This document shows, one piece after another, positions 8,711-16,100 of a stretch of 64,000 nt of DNA. The notes below the pieces were generated by a model, which saw only the letters and a program-made list of their open reading frames with translations, was not told the origin of the DNA and did no database searches. The stretch's first letter is position 1. The number at the start of each line of letters is the position of its first letter. The position numbers and the translations under genes are program-made. Where the stretch lies: the NCBI GenBank assembly GCA_017515635.1, contig JAFWFO010000015.1, positions 1-64,000 of the forward strand, read 5' to 3'. The DNA is from Selenomonadaceae bacterium (GTDB lineage Bacteria; Bacillota; Negativicutes; Selenomonadales; Selenomonadaceae).

Positions 8711-10741
8711 TCACGACGAGCGCGGAGAATTTTTAAAACGAATTTGCAGGTTGAGATCAATAAAGTATTCGTATGCCCCCCCCCCCCCGTCAACCTCGTT
8801 GCGGTAAACGTTGCCGAAATTGTATCGACCGGTTTTCGGAGTATCAAGGCGCGTGTTTCGCAAAAGGTACGCTTTAAATTCGTCAATGTCGTTGAGCGGG
8901 TGAGCAATGACTTCGTTTTTTTTGTTGATGATGATGTAGCCGCCGTTCGCCTCGTATGTGCCGTCCCAGGGCTGTTTCGGCTTGAGAGCGAGTGCCGCCG
9001 CGCAGAGAAATTCTTTCAGCTTGTGACCGTAAATCGTCGGGTTGCCGAATTTTAACGGATCGTCATTTTCAAGCCGCGTCACAATTTCAATACAGTTACT
9101 GATTCCTTTGCCGTAATAAAGTTTAAGCATCTCAGCAAGAATTTCGTCAAAACGGGATTCGATTAACTTCAAGTTGCGGGCAAAAGTTTCGTTGACAACT
9201 TTGTCGAATTCAAGCCGCCCGACACTGCGCGCAAGTGCTTTCGGGGTTAATTGACGGCGATTGAGTTCGTCGGCACGTGCGTTGTCTATGTCGGGAATTT
9301 TAAATCGGAAATTCGTTGCCTGCGAAGCGTTGAACAATGTCGGCGGACTGCCCAAGTAAGATTTAATTGAGTAAGAAACTCTGCGATTTTGAGTTGTGCG
9401 CGGGTCATGAATTTCAACTTCAAGGTCGGCTTTTTTGTTTGCGGGTGACTTCAACGTCGTCAAGCCGAGCGATTGCAAAATTTCTTCCGCGCCGTCAATC
9501 TCAAATGCGCCCGTCTTACCGTGATAATTTTTTATGGCGTGCAGAATCGTCGCCGCATCGTTCGCGAAATTGTTTGCAGGAAATTTTTCGAGTGTAAATA
9601 CCAAACGAGTTCCGCCGCGTTCTTCGCGAAAAATTTTCGTAACGGGTATCCGAAAAGTTTCGCCGTGACTTTCGGCATTCAGCCCGCCGTCGGCAAGAAT
9701 TTTCAGTAGCACGTAAAGTTCGCTCCATTCGCCTTTGTTGCCCGTCATCGGTTCAAGCACGCTCCTTATCTCGGTCGCAATCGCCTCGACAACGTTGACC
9801 GAAACCGCGTTGCCGAATTGCTTGTAAAGTTGTGTATCGGACAGAATCAAATTAAAATCTTCGTCGAAGCCTTGAAGTCGCGCCCATTCGCGGGGAGTGA
9901 GCTTGCGAACATTTTCCGCGTTAATCGTGCCTTTGATTTTCGTCGTCGGAATCGTGGAGTGCGGGCGAGCGTCGACAATTAAATTTCTTTCTCGCCCCAT
10001 GCCGCCGCAAACCAGCGCATTCGACACGCCGTCAAGATTCTTTATTTCGTAACCGAAGCCGTTACCCGCCGCCTCGTGACGCGCTCGATGTTTGCGAAGA
10101 GTTTCAAGGTAAACGTCGCTGAGATAATATTTCGCGGGAATTGGCGCATAATCCAACACGTCGCGAATCGAAAAACTTTCGTCGGCAGGCGCGGGAAACT
10201 CAAACTTTTCGGGCGCAATGTCGTTGCGGAAACAAACCAAATAAATTCGTTCACGATTCTGCGCAAGCCCGAAATCCCGGCTGTTCAAAACTGCGTGAAA
10301 AATTTTGTAGCCGATTTGCTCAAACGCCGAGCAGATTATTTTAAACGTGTTACCTTTATCGTGATTGACGAGTCCTTTGACGTTTTCGCAGAAAATAATT
10401 TTCGGCTTGTGACGTTCGCAAATCCTCACCACGTCAAGAAACAACGTTCCGCGACAAGTGCCGTGATAATCGTCGTCGAAACCTCCGCGTTTGCCTGCAA
10501 TCGAAAACGCCTGGCACGGGAAGCCCGCAAGACAAATGTCGAATTCGGGAATTTCTTCCGCGTCAATTTTGGTGATGTCGCCCGCAATCTTCGAGTCGGG
10601 AAAATTTGCCAAATAAGTTTTTCGTGCGTGCTCGTCAATTTCGCTGATGAAAACTGTTTCGACTTCGTCACCAAAAGCGCGTTCAAAGCCCAAACGAATT
10701 CCGCCGATACCCGCAAAAAGTTCAATCATTCTGTATTTCAA
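8711..10741 (-). CDS. fused C5-cytosine methyltransferase / HpaII-type restriction endonuclease
   Basis: One 676-residue frame with two enzymes. Residues 1-330 are a complete C5 methyltransferase: motif I LFAGIGG, motif IV FPCQ with catalytic Cys76, motif VI ENV (120-122), motif VIII QNRERIYL, motif X GNAVSVNVVEAI. From about residue 332 (MTGNKGEWSELY) the sequence resembles HpaII-family endonucleases, including the KADLEVEI to YSIKSYLG stretch (a likely PD-(D/E)xK core) and the closing FIDLNLQIRF strand. If specificity follows HpaII, both domains act at CCGG; this is inference. The TTG start overlaps the vsr stop and has GGAG eight bases upstream. An internal ATG (9748) preceded by AAGGAG could also give free endonuclease. 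A 13-G tract encodes glycines 652-655. Confidence 0.85.
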   Translation of the reverse strand: MKYRMIELFAGIGGIRLGFERAFGDEVETVFISEIDEHARKTYLANFPDSKIAGDITKIDAEEIPEFDICLAGFPCQAFSIAGKRGGFDDDYHGTCRGTLFLDVVRICERHKPKIIFCENVKGLVNHDKGNTFKIICSAFEQIGYKIFHAVLNSRDFGLAQNRERIYLVCFRNDIAPEKFEFPAPADESFSIRDVLDYAPIPAKYYLSDVYLETLRKHRARHEAAGNGFGYEIKNLDGVSNALVCGGMGRERNLIVDARPHSTIPTTKIKGTINAENVRKLTPREWARLQGFDEDFNLILSDTQLYKQFGNAVSVNVVEAIATEIRSVLEPMTGNKGEWSELYVLLKILADGGLNAESHGETFRIPVTKIFREERGGTRLVFTLEKFPANNFANDAATILHAIKNYHGKTGAFEIDGAEEILQSLGLTTLKSPANKKADLEVEIHDPRTTQNRRVSYSIKSYLGSPPTLFNASQATNFRFKIPDIDNARADELNRRQLTPKALARSVGRLEFDKVVNETFARNLKLIESRFDEILAEMLKLYYGKGISNCIEIVTRLENDDPLKFGNPTIYGHKLKEFLCAAALALKPKQPWDGTYEANGGYIIINKKNEVIAHPLNDIDEFKAYLLRNTRLDTPKTGRYNFGNVYRNEVDGGGGAYEYFIDLNLQIRFKNSPRSS
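8776..8788 (-). repeat. G13 homopolymer tract inside the endonuclease domain (candidate phase-variation switch)
   Basis: Thirteen consecutive C on the plus strand (G on the coding strand) lie 21 codons before the stop of the fused R-M gene. In the present length the frame continues into FIDLNLQIRF, the family's C-terminal strand. With 12 G the frame would continue HTNTLLIST and run 34 residues to a later stop; with 14 G it would read GIRILY and stop at once. The methyltransferase half is unaffected by either change. Confidence 0.9.
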
Positions 10742-11169
10742 CGTTGCATCTCCAACTTTCTTGCGGCGACGGCCTCAGCAATGACGCGAACACATTCATC
10801 GACGTTGCGTTGAATTTGCTTGCCGAAAAAGCGAATCACCGTCCAACCTTCCGCCGACAAATGTTCGTTGACTTCGCGGTCGCGAGCCATGTTTCGTTCA
10901 ATTTTCGGAATCCAAAAATCTTGACGGCTTTTGAAATCGTGCTTGCGATTTTCCCAGTCGAAGCCGTGCCAAAATTCCGAGTCGCAAAACACGGCAATTT
11001 TCAAGCGCAGAAAAACCACGTCGGGGCAACCGAAAACACTGCGAACATTTTTGCGATAACGAAAACCCGCGTGCCACAAAGCACGTCGCAATTTCAATTC
11101 AATCTGCGAATCTTTGTTGCGAACGTGTTGCATATTTTTGCGCCGTTGAGCGGGAGTAAGTCTGTCCAT
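10738..11169 (-). CDS. vsr: very short patch repair endonuclease (Vsr)
   Basis: The 143-residue protein has the Vsr layout: N-terminal MDRLTPAQRRKNMQ, a catalytic Asp in FGCPDVVF (Asp50), and DSEFWHG with His68. Vsr nicks 5' of the mismatched T in T:G mispairs that arise when 5-methylcytosine deaminates, so its pairing with a C5 methyltransferase makes sense. It starts at ATG with AAGGAG eight bases upstream, and its TGA overlaps the TTG start of the fused methyltransferase-nuclease, indicating translational coupling and one operon. The nearest upstream promoter was not identified. Confidence 0.93.
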   Translation of the reverse strand: MDRLTPAQRRKNMQHVRNKDSQIELKLRRALWHAGFRYRKNVRSVFGCPDVVFLRLKIAVFCDSEFWHGFDWENRKHDFKSRQDFWIPKIERNMARDREVNEHLSAEGWTVIRFFGKQIQRNVDECVRVIAEAVAARKLEMQR

Positions 11170-11264
11170 AAAATGAACTCCTTCCGAAAGTTTTCCGGAT
11201 TTTACCGGCTTATAAACGTTCCGGCAATGCGCGCAAAAATTTTCGTCAACGTTCGTGTCAAGAC

Positions 11265-11293
11265 TTGTAACGAAAAAATTTTCGTGATATTAT
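11265..11293 (+). promoter_or_regulatory. promoter of the 6S RNA
   Basis: TTGTAA (11265-11270), 17-nt spacer, TATTAT (11288-11293), placing a start site near 11300, just before the conserved 6S 5' stem. Confidence 0.7.
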
Positions 11294-11299
11294 CCGTTG

Positions 11300-11495
11300 C
11301 GAAGAAGGAAAACTCTGGAGTGTTCGAGGACTTGGGTAATGTCTAACCTACACTAAATTTAGGGAACCTGATTTGATTCGGAAGATGGAGAATTGTCTTA
11401 TATGGCGAGTAACAGAGACCGAGCTTAAGGAACCCACCTGCGAGTATGCAGGTTTAGACATTTGAAGGAGCCGACATTTCGGATCCCTTTTTCCG
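11300..11495 (+). ncRNA. ssrS: 6S RNA (RNA polymerase-binding regulator)
   Basis: About 195 nt without a credible reading frame folds into a long rod. The outer stem pairs 11314-11326 (CTGGAGTGTTCG, resembling the conserved 5' block of 6S RNAs) with 11471-11483 (CCGACATTTCGG). A second stem pairs 11338-11349 with 11450-11462. An unpaired central region follows, as expected for the open-promoter mimic that binds housekeeping RNA polymerase holoenzyme. A sigma-70-type promoter lies just upstream and a terminator hairpin just downstream. Position before a replication/repair cluster gives no extra support. A different structured RNA cannot be fully excluded without a covariance model. Confidence 0.75.
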
Positions 11496-11496
11496 G

Positions 11497-11527
11497 AAGG
11501 ATTGCCGAATTTTCGTCGGCAGTCCTT
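11497..11527 (+). terminator. terminator after the 6S RNA
   Basis: A 12-bp stem (AAGGATTGCCGA against TCGGCAGTCCTT, one G-U) closes a seven-base loop and is followed by TCGCGTTTT. The T tract is modest, so termination may be partial and could feed yaaR. Confidence 0.65.
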
Positions 11528-11565
11528 TCGCGTTTTAAGGAACAAAAATTTTTGAGGTGAAGATA

Positions 11566-12021
11566 ATGGCAGTTAAAATTAATAATACGGCGATGCCCGC
11601 GTCACCGTTTGAACTTTTGCGCGGCACGAGCGATCATCCGCACGACAAAGAATTGACTTTCGAGACCGAACTTTTGGAGCAACAGAGCGAAGGCGTTTCG
11701 CATGAAGAAATGGAAGCCATGCTCAAAAAAATCGACGAGCAGGCGGCCAGACTCGGCAAAACGCCAACTTACGACGAACTTAAGGCTTATCGTTCGCTGA
11801 TAAAAGAATTCGTCGGCGCGGCAGTCAGCAACATGTATGAAGTGCACACGTCCGCCGGCTGGGACAGAATGGGCAGACAACGCGTTTACACGACCGTTCG
11901 CAAAATCGACCGCAAGCTTGAAGATATGGCGGAAAAAATTCGTCTGGGGCAATCGGCGCAACTTGACGTTATCGCGGCGCACGACGCAATTCGCGGAATG
12001 CTTGTCGACCTGTACATGTGA
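11566..12021 (+). CDS. yaaR: YaaR-family protein (DUF327)
   Basis: The 151-residue protein belongs to the YaaR/DUF327 family, small helical proteins encoded beside holB in many Firmicutes; the biochemical role is not established. The C-terminal half (GWDRMGRQRVYTTVRKID to MLVDLYM) carries the family pattern. The ATG at 11566 has GAGG eight bases upstream; a GTG three codons earlier lies inside that site and is less likely. The stop overlaps the holB start (TGATG), so the two are translationally coupled. Confidence 0.85.
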   Translation: MAVKINNTAMPASPFELLRGTSDHPHDKELTFETELLEQQSEGVSHEEMEAMLKKIDEQAARLGKTPTYDELKAYRSLIKEFVGAAVSNMYEVHTSAGWDRMGRQRVYTTVRKIDRKLEDMAEKIRLGQSAQLDVIAAHDAIRGMLVDLYM

Positions 12022-13022
12022 TGGAAAATTTTAAGCTGAGTTGGGCGAATTTGTTCGGGCACGCCGCAACCGTCAATTTGCTCAAAAAAAATATCGCCGA
12101 AGGAACTTTCCCGCACGCCGTGATTTTTTCGGGCATTGAAGGTATCGGCAAACGTTTGGCGGCGGAAATCTGCGCGGCGGCTTTGTTGTGCGAAAACCCC
12201 ACGGACGGCGAACCTTGCGGCGCGTGCGAAAATTGTCATCAAGTTGCGGCGAAAAGTCATCCCGATTTTTTCATCGTCGAACCTGAGGACACCAAAACCA
12301 CGCGCAATATCAAAATCGGTCAAATTCGCGAAATGCAAAGTCAAGCGTCGTTAAGCCCGATAAATTCTTCGCGGCGTGTCGTCATCATTGACGGCGCGGA
12401 ATTCATGAACGTTGCGGCGGCAAATTCCATGCTGAAAACTCTCGAAGAACCGACAAGCCAAACGATTTTTATTTTGCTGACGGCGAACCGCTCCGGTCTG
12501 CTCATGACGATTCGTTCACGGTGCAGGACGATAAATTTCGCAAAACTTTCACCGGCGGAAATTCGCGACGAATTGATTCGGCGAGACATAGACGAGGCAA
12601 CGGCTCAAAGTTTGTCGATAATCGCAAACGGCAGTTTCGGGCGAGCACTTGCGTTAAAAGATTCGGACTCCGCTCAAGTGCGCGAACTTGCTTTGTCGAC
12701 GCTGGAAAAAATTTTCCGCGAAGAATTCACGAGCGAAGACATTTTCAAGCTGGGCGAAGACATCGACAAATGGTCGCGAGAAAAATTTTCGGACTTCCTG
12801 ACGCACCTGCAGAAAATTTTGCGCGACGCGTGGACGATTGAAATTTCCGCGCCGATAAACTCCGATTTGTCGGAACGCCTGCGCGGGCTGAAAATTTCCG
12901 AGCGGAAAATTTTTTCGCTGATTGAAACGGGCACGCTGTTTCATAAACGTTTGAAGACGAACGCGAATTTGAGACTGCTTGCCGAAGCGTATTTGTTCCG
13001 CCTGCACGAAATGACGCGATAA
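12021..13022 (+). CDS. holB: DNA polymerase III delta' subunit
   Basis: The 333-residue protein is a clamp-loader AAA+ subunit that helps load the beta clamp at replication forks. Visible features are FGHAATVNLLKKNI at the N terminus, a degenerate P-loop GIEGIGKR, a four-cysteine zinc site (C-x-CGACENC type), the Walker B-like VVIIDGAEFMN and the SRC sensor motif in RSRCRTINF. Its ATG overlaps the yaaR stop. There is no strong ribosome binding site, fitting coupling. Downstream, where ricT (yaaT) normally follows, lies the oppositely oriented RTX gene. Confidence 0.93.
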   Translation: MENFKLSWANLFGHAATVNLLKKNIAEGTFPHAVIFSGIEGIGKRLAAEICAAALLCENPTDGEPCGACENCHQVAAKSHPDFFIVEPEDTKTTRNIKIGQIREMQSQASLSPINSSRRVVIIDGAEFMNVAAANSMLKTLEEPTSQTIFILLTANRSGLLMTIRSRCRTINFAKLSPAEIRDELIRRDIDEATAQSLSIIANGSFGRALALKDSDSAQVRELALSTLEKIFREEFTSEDIFKLGEDIDKWSREKFSDFLTHLQKILRDAWTIEISAPINSDLSERLRGLKISERKIFSLIETGTLFHKRLKTNANLRLLAEAYLFRLHEMTR

Positions 13023-13033
13023 GCAAAAAAAAA

Positions 13034-13057
13034 GAGGCCGTCACGGATGACGGCCTC
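13034..13057 (-). terminator. intrinsic terminator of the RTX gene
   Basis: A perfect 10-bp stem (GAGGCCGTCA / TGACGGCCTC) with a four-base loop is followed on the minus strand by nine T residues. It lies about 100 nt past the RTX stop and also backs onto the end of holB. Confidence 0.85.
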
Positions 13058-13103
13058 GTCCGCGCTTGAAACATGGATGTTTCACCGCGGACTGCTTTCT
13101 TTG

Positions 13104-13132
13104 CTACTTTCTTTCGCGCCGAAAGAAAGTAG
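13104..13132. repeat. perfect 12-bp inverted repeat
   Basis: CTACTTTCTTTC and its exact reverse complement are separated by GCGCC. There is no adjacent T run on either strand. It sits between the RTX stop and its terminator, so it would form a stable 3'-UTR hairpin on RTX mRNA. Confidence 0.7.
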
Positions 13133-13159
13133 ATTTAAATTCAAATGCAACGAACAAAC

Positions 13160-16100
13160 TCAGTCGGCTTCAAGTTTTTTCCCGTTGATTCGATAAGTGT
13201 CGCCGTTGATGTTGAAGGAAGTATCGGCATCAATGTTCTTGAAGACAATCGAACCTTTGTCGAGCGTCAATGTGAGCGTGTGCTTGTTGAAGGAAGATTT
13301 CTTGAATCCGGTTTCTTTGCCGTTCGCGTCGAGAATTTGCAACAGTTCATCGTCCTCATAGTCGCAAATTGTATCTTTGCCGCTTTTCTTCGAGATTTGG
13401 TAAATGAAAGTGTCGTCGCCGTTGCCGCCCCACAGCGTGTCGTTGCCGTCGTAACCTTGGAGAATGTCGTCGCCGCCGGAACCGACAATCGAATTTGCAA
13501 GTTTGTTGCCGTTGATTTCGACGCCTTCGAGGTCTTCGAGTGCCGTGATTGACTTGAGCTTTTTGTAAACGGTGTCGTCGCTGAAGTCTGCATTGTCGCT
13601 CGTGACGGTGACTTTCGTTGCCGCAACGTCGGTGGGCTTATCAAAAATCCTGTCGTCATCGAAATAAACCGTCGCCGTAACGGATTTAGATTTGCCGTTT
13701 TTGGTGATTGTCGTCGTGACGAGCGAAACTTTTGTATTGCGTCCTGCATTTTCAATCCGAAGGGAATCTTCGTCGTCGAAATCAATCGTAACGCCGGAAT
13801 CGAGTGTGACGCCTTGAATCTCGAAGTCAGAGCCGAGCGAAACTTTATCTTTGCCGGTTTTGTAATCGGTTACGGTATCCGCGCCGCCGCTGCAAATGAA
13901 GGTATTCTTTCCGCCGCCGCCCGTCAAAACGTCGTCGCCGTCGCCGCCGGTGATGAGGTTGTTTTTTGCGTTGCCGGTAATTTCCACGCCGTCCGTAGAT
14001 GAACCGTCGATTGTGACGAGTTTGAAATAATTCACCGCGTTGAAATTTTTCGTTGAAGAATTCAGCGTCACGGCAGTGTATTTTTTGTTGAAAAGACCTT
14101 CCGCCGAGAAAAGCGACGAAGTTGTTTTGTTGCCGGTGAGGAACGAGATGTTCATGCCGACGCCGTTTTGAATTGTCAACGAGCCGTTTTCCGTGTACAG
14201 CGTCAAATTGCCGTACTCATCGGTTGCGAAACTGTCAATGTCGTTGCCGAGCGAAATTCTATCGGAGATTCCGTAATCGGTGATTATGTCGTTGCCGCCG
14301 CCGAAAATAAACGTGTCAATATCAATGAAGCCGCCGCCCGTCAAAACGTCATCGCCTTCGCCGCCGTCAAGGGTATCCGAACTCATGCCGCCGATTAAAG
14401 TTTCGTCGTTTTCACTGCCGATAAGGTTAAGCGATCTTAAGACTGCGGAACCGTCAACTTCGGTGACGTTGTCGTTGTCGGAGTGAATTTTGTACGTGCC
14501 TCTGAAATTTGCGCCGAGAGTGACGGACTCGTTGCCGACAATCCTGTCGTTATAATACGTGTTCGCCGAAACAGTTTCGCCGTCCGCGTTGACAACCTTA
14601 ATTTTTTGTCCGGCAGCTCCGTTTTTGACGGTGAGCGAATTTTTGTTTTCGTCCGTGAAGACAACGTTGTTGCCGCTGATTTTTGCGTTGACAGTGTCGG
14701 ATGTCTGAATCAAATCGCCTTCGTCCGAGTAGTCCGTGACAGTGTCGTTGCCCGCGCTCATGACGAAAGTGTCGTAACCGTCGCCGCCCGTCAAAGTGTC
14801 GTTGCCCGCGCCGCCCGTGATTGTGTTGTCGAGCATGTTGCCCGTGATGTCGATTGCCTTCTTGCGTTCCGAAGCATCGATATTCGCCGTGAACGCCGAC
14901 GCGACAAAGGTATCGGGGTCGTCGTCCGTCAAAATCACGTCGTATTCGTTGCCTACAATCTCAATCGTGTATTCGTCGTTTGAGATTGTAACTTCAGAGC
15001 TGACGATTCCGGCGGGAATGTAAACGGTATTGCCGCCGACCGTGATGCCTTTCGTCGAAGTGACGCCCGTCAACGTGAACAAAGTTTTGTTGCTCGCGGG
15101 CGTGTAAATGATTTTGTTGTCGACGAGGCTGTAACCTTCGGTGATGTTCGCCGAGTAAGTCGCCGTCAAATTCCCGTCATGAGTGAATGTGGCTTCAGTC
15201 GTCTCGGGTTGCTTAACATCGTCGCCGAGCTTCAAAGTGTAACCGTCTGTAATGGAAACGTCCGTCGTGCCCAATGCCTGCTCGCCGACCGTGACGGTAT
15301 TGCCGTTGACCGTGATACCTTTCGTCGAAGTGACGCCCGTCAACGTGAACAAAGTCGTTTGCGTCGAATTCGGGTTGTACGTAATTTTTTGACCGTCGTC
15401 CGACAAAACCGCGCCCGCCGACGTGAAAGGCGAATAATACACGGTATCGGAAGTGCCGAGCCAATTATCTGTTGTCGAAACAATTTGAGTGATACCGCCG
15501 ATTGTGACGGAGCCCGCAACGAGAGAATTGTTTTGGACGGCAAGACTTGCAATCGCGCTTGAGAGTTCGATAACATCATCCGCACCGAAATCCGTAACCG
15601 TGAAGGAAGTGACTTCCGTGCCGATTTTAATCGTGTCGAAGCCCGCGCCGGTTGTTATCGTGACATCTTTTACGTCGGTGGTGATTGAATCGTTGTCATC
15701 GCCGCCGTCAATCGTAACCGTACGAGCCATGTTATGGATCGTGTCGGAACCTGCGCCGCCAAGGATTGTCGAGTTTGTGCCGTTGGGGTAGTTGATGATT
15801 GAATCGTCGCCGTCGCCGCCGACAATTGAAACGTTTGCACCGATGTTGTTTACCGAGTCTGCGCCGCCGAATGCCAGAATCGTCGCACCGTTCAAGGAGT
15901 TGCCAATCTTGTTCGCTTCGTCCGTGCCGACTATAAGCAACGGATTTGGGGGAATAATTTCCTTGCCTTTAATGTTGAGCGTCGACAAACTTGCCGCACC
16001 GACTAAAGTTATTTCGCCGTCGCCGACAGTGACGACAATATCCTTGTCGACCGTCGCTTTGGAGTAAGAATCCGTGCCGTCGCCGATTTGAAGCGTTGAT

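Noticed and set aside
8776..8788. G13 tract as a pure sequencing artefact
   Set aside because: Length errors are possible, but the present length gives the intact family C terminus, so the tract itself is real; only its exact length needs checking.
9748..10741. Treating the methyltransferase and nuclease as two separate genes
   Set aside because: No stop codon occurs between them in the given sequence and the frame is continuous; an extra internal start is possible and is noted instead.
13104..13132. Second terminator for the RTX gene
   Set aside because: The stem is perfect, but no T run follows on either strand; a genuine terminator lies 50 nt further on.
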